DNA from: JAXIHJ01 sp034189755
GTDB taxonomy: Bacteria; Planctomycetota; Phycisphaerae; SM23-33
NCBI GenBank assembly: GCA_034189755.1
Contig: JAXIHJ010000083.1
Span: 1-16,713 of the forward strand
Direction: 5' to 3'
Length of the DNA stretch: 16,713 nt
Shown: piece by piece, positions 1 to 6,846 of the stretch
Layout of the letters: each line of letters starts with the position of its first letter
Position numbering within the stretch: the stretch's first letter is position 1
Made by a program: the position numbers and the translations under genes
Notes under the pieces: model-generated
Seen by the model: only the letters and a program-made list of their open reading frames with translations
Told to the model about the DNA's origin: nothing
The model's database searches: none

Positions 1-32
1 ACCTCGGCCTCTGTAAAGCTTCTTACCGGCAT
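1..32 (-). CDS. Start of a downstream operon gene, cut by the window edge (partial)
   Basis: A minus-strand ATG at 30-32 opens a frame that stays open to base 1 (about 10 codons, beginning M-P-V-R-S-F-T-E-A-E). It overlaps the last codons and stop of the DUF58 gene. AGGA lies nine bases upstream of this ATG, a reasonable ribosome binding site. moxR-DUF58 pairs are usually followed by further operon genes (von Willebrand A, BatA-like or transglutaminase-like proteins), so a coupled third gene is expected. Too little is visible to name a product, and a chance short frame cannot be excluded. Confidence 0.4.
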   Translation of the reverse strand, partial: MPVRSFTEAE

Positions 33-1432
33 GGGGTCTTTTCCTGTTCCTGCCTGCTGAGCGGGTCGTCGTCGAAAACCAGAGGCAGGTCATCTTCGTG
101 AATAACCGTCAGGTGCCTGCACGCGGCGCGTAGCGGCCTAAGGGCGTCTTTGCCGTCGATGCGGGTATCGGCAGTGATGAGGACCACCTCGGCCTGCCGC
201 AATATCCCGCGCCGAATAGCCTGAAGCGTTTGTTCCAGGGGGCGGGTCGTATTGGCGTCCACGTCGGCCAGGGCGTCGAGCAGCGTACAGCGCTGGCCTC
301 GACCCTGCGCCGGGGCATGTTGCACCACCTTGTCCCTGTACGCCAGTGCAATACCCACCTGATGGCCCCTGGCCAAGGCGTAGTCGATCAGTGTCGCGGC
401 GAAGCGGAGCATTCGCTCTCGGCCGTGGAAACGAACCTCCGAAAGGTCTTTGATGTGCGTGTCCACAATTATCACCAGGGCTTCCGGAAACGGGCGGGAC
501 ATCTCGCGGACAATCGGCGCTGTCCTGCCGGCCGAACGCCGCCAGTGGATGAATCGCGGATTGTCGCCCGGGCGGTACTCCCTCAGGCCGAAAAATTCGT
601 CCTGCCCGCCCGTGGCAGGACTCGGTGCGGCGGTGGAGCTTTCAACCGCGCCATGATGAAGCAGTTGGACCTTGAGTCTGCCCTTGGCCGGCCAAATCAC
701 CAGTGACGCCGCGTGGGCAATGTGCCGTGCGACCGTTACCAGTCCGAAAGGAAACTTTGTGCTCAACTGCATGCCGGTCAGGCTGACGCGCCCGCGCCGC
801 CTGGCGGCAAAGCGTCCGCCGGCGCGGAAGGCGGAACGCGGCGCCAGGTGCACGCAGAACCCGGCGGCTCCCTGAACGCCCTCGCAGGCCAACTCTTCGG
901 CGTGCAGGGCGAAACACGATCCCCAGCGACGAATGTTGCGAAGGTAATAACTCAGGTGCACCGTCTGGTTCTGCCAGGCGCGGTCCGGGATGTCTCGTCG
1001 AAGGCGCACCGTAGCCACCGTCCGCCAGGCCAGGACCATCGAGACCGAAATCGCTCCCAGCATGACGCCGAAAAGCACGAAGATTAAAGCGCCCTGGCTA
1101 CGGATCGACGCCAAACCCACCAGAATCACCACGGTCAGATAAAGCCAGCCCGCACGGGTAAAACGCAACCGACACTTTTTCCCGTATGCCGCGTACAACA
1201 AAAGCCCGGCGGCGGTTACGGCCGCCGAAATTGCCAGCAGCCCCAAGACGGGAAGAAACACGGGGAGTCCCGCGACGAAGAAACAGACAACCAGGGCGTG
1301 GATGCTCAAGACCATGCCGATTAACGCAACCGTAAGCCCCGCCGTTCTAAAGCTCCGAGCCTTTGGAGACGTCTGGATCGAACATGAGGGGCCGGATGCG
1401 CAAGTCGGTTGACGTAATCGGCGCGGGGCCAT
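23..1432 (-). CDS. DUF58 domain membrane protein (MoxR partner)
   Basis: A 469-residue protein of the DUF58 family, whose members are commonly encoded beside MoxR ATPases and have been linked to envelope or metalloenzyme maturation; the exact role is unknown. The N-terminal third carries about four hydrophobic segments (roughly residues 31-52, 55-82, 94-113 and 115-137 from the chosen start). The DUF58 signature is at about 279-305: FFGLREYRPGDNPRFIHW followed by a basic stretch and IVRE. A von Willebrand A-like fold with IIVDTH follows and the protein ends shortly after. The ATG at 1432 is preferred because GAGGTG sits seven bases upstream; a TTG five codons earlier (1447) has no such site. 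The gene begins 18 bases after the moxR stop, so the two are co-transcribed. The signature makes the family call firm; the cellular function is not shown by the sequence. Confidence 0.9.
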   Translation of the reverse strand: MAPRRLRQPTCASGPSCSIQTSPKARSFRTAGLTVALIGMVLSIHALVVCFFVAGLPVFLPVLGLLAISAAVTAAGLLLYAAYGKKCRLRFTRAGWLYLTVVILVGLASIRSQGALIFVLFGVMLGAISVSMVLAWRTVATVRLRRDIPDRAWQNQTVHLSYYLRNIRRWGSCFALHAEELACEGVQGAAGFCVHLAPRSAFRAGGRFAARRRGRVSLTGMQLSTKFPFGLVTVARHIAHAASLVIWPAKGRLKVQLLHHGAVESSTAAPSPATGGQDEFFGLREYRPGDNPRFIHWRRSAGRTAPIVREMSRPFPEALVIIVDTHIKDLSEVRFHGRERMLRFAATLIDYALARGHQVGIALAYRDKVVQHAPAQGRGQRCTLLDALADVDANTTRPLEQTLQAIRRGILRQAEVVLITADTRIDGKDALRPLRAACRHLTVIHEDDLPLVFDDDPLSRQEQEKTPCR

Positions 1433-1450
1433 AAGCGGGCACCTCAAAGC

Positions 1451-2386
1451 TTATTGCGGTACTGGTATCGTATCGAGGATTTGCTGGAAGATAGCCTCGG
1501 CCGCGGCGGCTGAGCCGTCGTGCGCCAGGGCCTTGGTAACCAGCCGGTGGGCGCAAACGTCGACGGCAAGGTTTTTAATGTCGTCGGGCACGACATATTC
1601 GCGTCCGTCCAGAATCGCCGAGGCGCGTGCGGCCTGCGTTATCGCCAGCGAGCCGCGCGGCGAAAGCCCAATCGCCAACTCGTCGCTGCGGCGGGTAGCC
1701 TCGGCGATCGACACGATGTAGTCGATTATGGCGTCGTCGATCTGCACCGACAGCACACGGTTCTGAATGGCAATCAGGTCATCGACGCCCATTACGGGCG
1801 TCAGTTCGGCCAGGCGTGTCCGGCCCGGCTGGGTCAGCAGTATCTCGCGCTCGGTCTGCTCGTCGGGGTAGCCGATCCGGACCCGCAGCATGAATCGGTC
1901 CAGTTGGTTTTCCGGCAGAAAGTAAGTACCTTCAAATTCATATGGATTTTGTGTAGCCAGCACCATGAACGGCGGGCCTAGCGGGTATGTCTTGCCGTCG
2001 GCTGAGACCTGGGCCTCGTTCATCGCCTCCAGCAGCGCGCTCTGGGTGCGGGGCGTGGTGCGGTTGATCTCGTCCACGAGCACCAGGTGCGAGAAGATAG
2101 GACCGCGCTTGAAGACAAACTGCTCCGACCTGGAATCGTAGATGCTAACGCCCAGGATATCGCTTGGCAGCAGGTCCGGCGTAAGCTGGATACGGTTGAA
2201 TGTGCAATCGATGCTCTTGGCGATTGCCCGGGTAAGTATCGTTTTGCCCACACCGGGCACGTCCTCCAACAGCACGTGTCCTTTGGCCAGCAGCGCCACC
2301 AGCACCCTGCGGACCGCCTCGGCCTTGCCCAGCAGCACCGATTCGATGTTCCGTCGAAGGTCGCGAAGTTTATTGATTTCTGCCAT
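1451..2386 (-). CDS. MoxR-family AAA+ ATPase
   Basis: A 311-residue cytoplasmic AAA+ ATPase of the MoxR group, whose members act as chaperone-like ATPases that mature or insert partner protein complexes. Visible motifs from the chosen start are Walker A GVGKT (45-49), Walker B VLVDEIN (102-108), sensor-1 ATQNP (144-148) and the MoxR-typical PENQLDRF (158-165). The C-terminal helical lid includes LSPRGSLAI. Length is normal for the family. The ATG at 2384-2386 is chosen because GGAAG lies eight bases upstream and the family homology starts here; an in-frame ATG at 2443 would overlap the promoter. It is the first gene of a minus-strand operon with the DUF58 gene. The canonical substrate is unknown, but the MoxR-DUF58 pairing is widespread. 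Confidence 0.93.
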   Translation of the reverse strand: MAEINKLRDLRRNIESVLLGKAEAVRRVLVALLAKGHVLLEDVPGVGKTILTRAIAKSIDCTFNRIQLTPDLLPSDILGVSIYDSRSEQFVFKRGPIFSHLVLVDEINRTTPRTQSALLEAMNEAQVSADGKTYPLGPPFMVLATQNPYEFEGTYFLPENQLDRFMLRVRIGYPDEQTEREILLTQPGRTRLAELTPVMGVDDLIAIQNRVLSVQIDDAIIDYIVSIAEATRRSDELAIGLSPRGSLAITQAARASAILDGREYVVPDDIKNLAVDVCAHRLVTKALAHDGSAAAAEAIFQQILDTIPVPQ

Positions 2387-2419
2387 GGAGAGTTCTTCCC
2401 ATCTCATTGCGGGTGAAAG

Positions 2420-2435
2420 AACAACTATTATAACA
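2420..2435 (-). promoter_or_regulatory. Extended -10 promoter for moxR
   Basis: On the minus strand the sequence reads TGTTATAAT (-10 hexamer TATAAT at 2427-2432, with the TG extension at 2434-2435). This is a perfect extended -10 element. The upstream -35 region (GCCACA at 17-bp spacing) is weak, as expected for extended -10 promoters. The predicted start near 2420 gives a leader of about 34 bases before the moxR ATG at 2386. Confidence 0.6.
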
Positions 2436-2493
2436 TTATCCACCGGTCGTGTGGCCGAAAATGCCGGCGGCGGTTTTCGTTGCCTCCGGTCGC

Positions 2494-2499
2494 GATAAT
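2494..2499 (+). promoter_or_regulatory. Possible -10 hexamer for ribE
   Basis: GATAAT (five of six matches to TATAAT) lies 18 bases before the ribE start codon, with no convincing -35 box. It would give a leader of only about 12 bases containing AGGATGGAG. The AT-rich patch at 2424-2440 shared with the moxR promoter is an alternative. Weak call. Confidence 0.25.
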
Positions 2500-2517
2500 C
2501 GCCTAGGATGGAGCTTC

Positions 2518-3159
2518 ATGTTCACTGGCATTATACAACACGCAGGGGCCGTGCAGGCCAGCCGGCCCCGGCCCGGCGGCAGGCGGCTGGAGATTGACTT
2601 GGGTCCGCTGGCCGGCCCGCTCGCTCCGGGCGACAGCGTAGCGGTTTCCGGTGTGTGCCTGACCGTGGCCGCAGCTGGGGCGGTAACCGGTTTCGACGTA
2701 ATCGGCCAGACGCTCCGGCGCACCACGCTGGGGTCGCTGCGGGCCGGGGCAACGGTAAACCTGGAACTGCCTGTAAGTCCGACCGGCGCGTTGGACGGCC
2801 ACATTGTAGCCGGCCACGTCGACGGCGTAGCCAAGGTGCGCCGCGTCCGACAGGACCGGCAGGAGCACATCGTCGAGTTCGCCGCCACGCGCGAGTTGAC
2901 CGACGAGATGATCGCCAGGGGCAGCATCGCCATTGACGGCGTCTCGCTGACGCTTATGGACGTATCGCAGGAGTGTTTCAGTGTGGCGCTGGTTCCCACG
3001 ACGCTTGCCAAAACAACACTGGCCAACCTCCATGTCGGCTCAAGCGTAAACGTCGAGACCGACATCATCGGCAAGTACATCCGGAAGTACCTTCATAACC
3101 TGGCCGCAGGTTCCGGCGGCCTGACGATGGAGAAGCTGAAAGACGCCGGATTCATCTGA
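2518..3159 (+). CDS. ribE: Riboflavin synthase, alpha chain
   Basis: A 213-residue enzyme that dismutates two 6,7-dimethyl-8-ribityllumazine molecules into riboflavin and a pyrimidinedione, the last step of vitamin B2 synthesis. Two repeated beta-barrel halves are visible. The first begins MFTGIIQHAG and contains SGVCLTV (Cys47, equivalent to the conserved active-site Cys). The second begins GHIVAGHVDG (His95, His100) and contains GSIAIDGVSLT, with VNVETDIIGKYIRKYL at the end. The start is set by the invariant MFTGII N-terminus, preceded by AGGATGGAG. The usual NLERAL stretch reads NLELPV here, a mild deviation. No other rib gene is adjacent and no FMN riboswitch is apparent in the 131-bp upstream gap, which it shares with divergent moxR. 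The symbol is ribC or ribE depending on species. Confidence 0.95.
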   Translation: MFTGIIQHAGAVQASRPRPGGRRLEIDLGPLAGPLAPGDSVAVSGVCLTVAAAGAVTGFDVIGQTLRRTTLGSLRAGATVNLELPVSPTGALDGHIVAGHVDGVAKVRRVRQDRQEHIVEFAATRELTDEMIARGSIAIDGVSLTLMDVSQECFSVALVPTTLAKTTLANLHVGSSVNVETDIIGKYIRKYLHNLAAGSGGLTMEKLKDAGFI

Positions 3160-3164
3160 ACGAC

Positions 3165-3236
3165 AGGTTAGAGGTGAGAGGTTGGAGGTGATGCTCAGCG
3201 TGGACGAGGTTTTCTTTGTTCTCTAACCTCTAACCT
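3165..3236. repeat. Imperfect 16-bp inverted repeat between ribE and pdxA
   Basis: The left arm 3165-3180 (AGGTTAGAGGTGAGAG) pairs with the right arm 3221-3236 (CTCTAACCTCTAACCT) at 15 of 16 positions, 11 of them contiguous, around a 40-base loop. The left arm continues into a run of purine-rich near-repeats (TTAGAGG, TGAGAGG, TTGGAGG). No T-tract follows, so it is not a classical intrinsic terminator. No clear target duplication flanks it. It could be a degenerate mobile repeat or an mRNA 3'-end stabiliser for ribE. Confidence 0.6.
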
Positions 3237-3285
3237 ATGTGAATCAGCCGAAGAAACCCTTGAATAGGGATTGCATGAGTTGGCG

Positions 3286-4305
3286 ATGGATGCGAACCGT
3301 CCGACAATCGGCATCACGATGGGCGACCCCTGCGGCATCGGGGCCGAGGTCATCATAAAGGCGCTGCTGGACAGCGAGCTGCGCCGCCGGGCGAGGTTTG
3401 TGCTGTTCGGCTTCAGCGAGCAGTTGGCCTATACAGCCGACATGCTCGAGACGGACTTTTCGTTCTATCGCGACCACCATGAGGACATTCGCCGCTATCC
3501 GCATGAGATTGTGGTGCTGGACTACGACGAGATTGCCGCCCCGTCCGTCATGCCTCGCGGCCCGAGCGCCCTGGGTGGAAAGGCGTCGATGGCCTTCTGC
3601 ACCGACGCTATCGCCGCCGCCCAGGCCGGGCTTATCGACGCGATGGTTACCGCACCGATTTCCAAGACGTCCTGGCGGCTGGCGGGCCTTAAGAAATATC
3701 CCGGCCACACGGAGCTGCTGGCCGACAAGTGCAAGGCCAGGCACGTGGCGATGATGTTCGTCGCACCACAACTCAAGGTCGTGCTGGCTACGATTCACAC
3801 CTCGCTGATGTCAATCCGGGACATATTAACCATCGGCTGCGTGTTCAACCCGATAGACCTGGCCGATGAGGCGCTTCGGAAGTGGTTCGGCCTGGAAAAC
3901 CCGCACATCGCGGTCTGCGGCCTGAACCCGCACGCTGGAGAGGCCGGGGCGTTCGGCGATGAGGAAGACCGTGTAATTGCACCGGCGATCCTGCTGGCCG
4001 GCGAGGCGGGCATCCGCGTTTCCGGGCCTTACCCGGCCGATACGGTCTTCGGTAAGGCCGTCGAAGGCGAATTCGACTGTGTGGTGGCCATGTATCACGA
4101 CCAGGGGCTTATTCCCATTAAACTGCTTGCCTGGCGCGAAGCGGTGAACGTAACGCTTGGTTTGCCGATTATCCGCACCTCGCCGGACCACGGCACGGCC
4201 TTCGACATCGCCGGCAAGAACAAGGCCGACCCCGCCAGCATAACCGCCGCAATCAACCTGGCTATCGAACTGGTCGGCCGCAAGGCCGGCGCCACGAAAC
4301 CATAG
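3286..4305 (+). CDS. pdxA: 4-hydroxythreonine-4-phosphate dehydrogenase PdxA
   Basis: A 339-residue NAD-dependent, metal-requiring dehydrogenase that oxidises 4-phosphohydroxy-L-threonine in the DXP-dependent route to pyridoxal phosphate; it acts as a cytoplasmic dimer. Family motifs run in order: GITMGDPCGIGAEV near the N-terminus, VTAPISKTSW (131-140), YPGHTELLAD, ATIHTSL, GLNPHAGEAGAFGDEE, GPYPADTVF, AMYHDQGLIPIK, LPIIRTSPDHGTAFDIAGK and ADPAS. His171, His216 and His271 correspond to the three metal ligands of E. coli PdxA (His166, His211, His266). The start is the ATG at 3286, with GAG six bases upstream; a TTG at 3271 is in frame but has AGGGA directly abutting it. The related phosphothreonate dehydrogenase PdxA2 cannot be fully excluded. 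It stands without other pdx genes. Confidence 0.93.
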   Translation: MDANRPTIGITMGDPCGIGAEVIIKALLDSELRRRARFVLFGFSEQLAYTADMLETDFSFYRDHHEDIRRYPHEIVVLDYDEIAAPSVMPRGPSALGGKASMAFCTDAIAAAQAGLIDAMVTAPISKTSWRLAGLKKYPGHTELLADKCKARHVAMMFVAPQLKVVLATIHTSLMSIRDILTIGCVFNPIDLADEALRKWFGLENPHIAVCGLNPHAGEAGAFGDEEDRVIAPAILLAGEAGIRVSGPYPADTVFGKAVEGEFDCVVAMYHDQGLIPIKLLAWREAVNVTLGLPIIRTSPDHGTAFDIAGKNKADPASITAAINLAIELVGRKAGATKP

Positions 4306-4381
4306 CCCAGGCGCACGTGCCAGCGGCGGGATGCGCAGTTGGCTCTGGCAAGGGCTTTGCCGCGATGCTAGACTGCCCGGA

Positions 4382-5797
4382 ATGCAATTTAACTCTGTGG
4401 CATTTTTACTGTTCGCGGCGCTATTTTTCGCCGGCTGGCCCTTGATGCGGCTTGGCCGGAGTCGCCGCTGGTTCTATCTGACGGCTGCATCTTTCCTTTT
4501 TTATGGCTGGTGGGACTGGCGGTTCCTGATGCTGATTACCGCCAGCGGCCTGATCGACTTCGCCGCCGGGCTGCTGATGGCGCGACTGCCCCGGCTGAAG
4601 AAGGTGTTCCTGGTCGCCTCGATACTCGGCAACGTCGGCTCGCTGGCGGTGTTCAAATATCTAGACTTCCTGATAATCAACGTAAACGCCATCGGCGGGC
4701 TGCTTGGCGGCACGTGGCGGATCCCGGCGACGGAGCTGATCCTGCCGATAGGCATCAGCTTCTATACGTTCCAGTCCATGAGCTATACCATCGATATTTA
4801 CCGAGGCAAGCTCCAGCCGACCCGGAACGTCCTGCACTTTTTCGCCTACCTGTCGATGTTCCCGCAGTTGGTAGCCGGGCCGATCGTCCGTGCAGCGGAC
4901 CTGCTGCCTCAGTTGGCTAAGCAGCGCCGCGCCGGCGAGGCCCAGCGATGGGCCGGGTTGCGACTGATTGCTTACGGCTTCTTCAAGAAGGTTGTCGTGG
5001 CCGACACCATCGCCCCGGTCGTGCGAGAGGCACTCAGCGGACAGACCCCGCTGGAGTCCTGCGGCTACTGGTGGATCGTCATGGCGCTGTTTGCTTATCA
5101 GATATACTGCGACTTCAGCGGCTACAGCGATATCGCCCGCGGGCTGGGCAAGTGGATGGGCTACGAGTTCCCTGTGAATTTCAACCATCCATACATTGCA
5201 GACAGTTTCCAGGAGTTCTGGAGGCGGTGGCACATCTCGCTGTCGACGTGGTTCAGGGACTACGTGTACATACCGCTGGGCGGCTCGCGGCATGGCAGGT
5301 TTTTCGCTCACGGCAACATGTGGCTGACAATGCTGATCTCAGGTCTGTGGCACGGGGCGGCCTGGACGTTCGTCATCTGGGCTGCCGGGCACGCCATGAT
5401 GCTCTCGCTGGAGCGGATGACCGGCTGGCCGAAGCGTCTTTGCGCCCGGCCGCTCGGCCGACACCTGGCTACGCTGTTGGTGTTCGTGCTGACAACGATC
5501 CTGTGGGTCTTCTTCGTAAGCCGATCCTTCAGCCAGGCGGTCGCCATCCTGACGACGATGTTCAACTTCAGCAAGCTGTCAACCGGCTGGGGCGGCCTGA
5601 TCTCAAGCAAGGCCATAAACCTGACGCTGCTCATGATGGCCAGGCAGTTGTACTTTCACTTCGGCCTGGACCGGCTCCGCTGGCCGGCGGCCAGGCCTGT
5701 CGCTAGGCTGATAGGGCCGGTCGGCCTGGCAGTTCTAATCGCCGCATGTGTACTCATGCGCGGACCGGGCAGTACGTTTATCTACTTCCAGTTTTGA
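4382..5797 (+). CDS. MBOAT-family membrane O-acyltransferase (AlgI/DltB-like)
   Basis: A 471-residue polytopic inner-membrane protein of the MBOAT family. AlgI-type members move acyl (usually acetyl) groups across the membrane for attachment to extracellular polysaccharides. It begins MQFNSVAFLLF, as AlgI-like proteins do, and an ATG 17 codons upstream is excluded on that basis. Motifs are FKYLDFLIINVN (91-102), LPIGISFYTFQSMSYTIDIY (121-140), FPQLVAGPIVR (160-170), DFSGYSDIARGLGKWMGYEF (244-263), EFWRRWHISLSTWFRDYVYIPLGG (288-311) and GLWHG, with the putative catalytic His324. Many hydrophobic segments fill the rest. The next gene encodes an SGNH-like protein, the standard partner class. No alginate genes are visible, so the acceptor polymer is unknown. 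Confidence 0.92.
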   Translation: MQFNSVAFLLFAALFFAGWPLMRLGRSRRWFYLTAASFLFYGWWDWRFLMLITASGLIDFAAGLLMARLPRLKKVFLVASILGNVGSLAVFKYLDFLIINVNAIGGLLGGTWRIPATELILPIGISFYTFQSMSYTIDIYRGKLQPTRNVLHFFAYLSMFPQLVAGPIVRAADLLPQLAKQRRAGEAQRWAGLRLIAYGFFKKVVVADTIAPVVREALSGQTPLESCGYWWIVMALFAYQIYCDFSGYSDIARGLGKWMGYEFPVNFNHPYIADSFQEFWRRWHISLSTWFRDYVYIPLGGSRHGRFFAHGNMWLTMLISGLWHGAAWTFVIWAAGHAMMLSLERMTGWPKRLCARPLGRHLATLLVFVLTTILWVFFVSRSFSQAVAILTTMFNFSKLSTGWGGLISSKAINLTLLMMARQLYFHFGLDRLRWPAARPVARLIGPVGLAVLIAACVLMRGPGSTFIYFQF

Positions 5798-5809
5798 TCC
5801 GTCGAGGTT

Positions 5810-5833
5810 TTTGTCAGGAAATTTGTCAGTAAA
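5810..5833 (+). repeat. 12-bp tandem duplication before the SGNH-like gene
   Basis: TTTGTCAGGAAA (5810-5821) is followed directly by TTTGTCAGTAAA (5822-5833), 11 of 12 bases identical. The first copy contains the ribosome-binding-like AGGA; in the second copy it reads AGTA. The duplication therefore leaves the only AGGA about 16 bases from the ATG at 5836, farther than optimal. Confidence 0.75.
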
Positions 5834-5835
5834 AA

Positions 5836-6825
5836 ATGACTACCAACAAGACCTATCCTCGCCTGACTATTCGACGACGGTTGCGTCGATTCTTGTGCGA
5901 CCGGACGTTCTGGAGCCTGCTGCTGGCGACGGGGCTGCTGGGGACACTGACGGGCCTGAGGAACAGCCAGCGGCAGGGGCTGCATCCCCGGCAGTACGAT
6001 CGGATCAAGGCCGGCTGGCACCACTGCGCCGATGTGGTTCTGATAGGCGATTCGAGGGTAATGTGCGGCCTGTCGCCGGCTGCGATGGCCTCCCAACTGC
6101 CGGGCCTGCGAATACTGAACTACGGCCTGGCCGGCCAAGGCCTCTGTCCTGAGGTCCTGGATAAGATCGAACAGTTGCTCGATCCGCAGAGCCAAAGGAA
6201 AACAATCGTGCTCGGCCTCTCGCCGGCCCTGCTGCGTGGGGGCATCGGCGGCATCGGAGGCGAGAAGCCGAAAGGGCCGCAGTCGGCAACAGATGCACCG
6301 GCCCATCAGCGAATAGTCCGGCAGTGGTTCGAACCGCTGGTGGAGTCTCTCGATACCATGTCAATACAGCAGATTCTCCAGGTTACCTTCGGCCGGACAA
6401 AAAAGCGATACAGCCTCAAGATATACCACGCCGACGGCTGGATGGAGACCAGCCTGGTGCCGGAAAACCGCAGCCGGGCACTGAGCCATTACATCAAGCG
6501 GTTCTCCGATATCGCGGTTCGTGACGGCCGTCTCCTGAAGCTGCTGACCGACCGAATCCGCCGCTGGCACAGCCGCGGCATTCGCCTTTACGCATTCCGG
6601 CCGCCCACCACGGCCAAGATGGTGGCATTGGAGAACACGCTGGGCGGCTTTAACCAGGACGCGGCCGTCGCCGCCCTGACCGCAGCCGGAGGCATCTGGC
6701 TGCCGGTCGACCAGACCGGCTATCACAGCTACGACGGCAGTCATCTCAGATACGACGCTGCACGGAAACTTTCGGCCGACCTGGCCGAGCAGATCCGCCG
6801 GGCCGAAGAAGCCGGCTCCAGATAG
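5836..6825 (+). CDS. Membrane-anchored SGNH-hydrolase-like protein, partner of the MBOAT acyltransferase
   Basis: A 329-residue protein with a basic N-terminus, one hydrophobic segment (about 24-40) and an extracytoplasmic domain with the SGNH (GDSL-like) blocks in order. These are VVLIGDSR (Ser73 as nucleophile), LNYGLAGQG (Asn95, Gly97), and a C-terminal SYDGSHLR (Asp300, His303), forming the DxxH pair. Proteins of this layout (AlgJ/AlgX-like, DltD-like) act beside MBOAT proteins to pass acyl groups onto surface polymers. Its position 38 bases after the MBOAT gene on the same strand supports that role; acceptor and acyl group are inference. The middle contains a glycine-rich linker (GGIGGIGGEK, 135-144). 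The ribosome binding site is weak because of the tandem repeat just upstream. It is convergent with aspS, with only 21 bases between. Confidence 0.8.
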   Translation: MTTNKTYPRLTIRRRLRRFLCDRTFWSLLLATGLLGTLTGLRNSQRQGLHPRQYDRIKAGWHHCADVVLIGDSRVMCGLSPAAMASQLPGLRILNYGLAGQGLCPEVLDKIEQLLDPQSQRKTIVLGLSPALLRGGIGGIGGEKPKGPQSATDAPAHQRIVRQWFEPLVESLDTMSIQQILQVTFGRTKKRYSLKIYHADGWMETSLVPENRSRALSHYIKRFSDIAVRDGRLLKLLTDRIRRWHSRGIRLYAFRPPTTAKMVALENTLGGFNQDAAVAALTAAGGIWLPVDQTGYHSYDGSHLRYDAARKLSADLAEQIRRAEEAGSR

Positions 6826-6846
6826 ACCGCCCCTGTTGTAAAGACT

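Noticed and set aside
2387..2517. FMN riboswitch upstream of ribE
   Set aside because: The gap is short and none of the conserved RFN-element boxes is visible.
3165..3236. Inverted repeat called as an intrinsic terminator of ribE
   Set aside because: The loop is 40 bases and no T-tract follows the right arm.
4948..5706. 252-codon plus-strand frame inside the MBOAT gene
   Set aside because: It overlaps the conserved catalytic part of the MBOAT protein in another frame and has low-complexity Arg/Ala/Gly composition.
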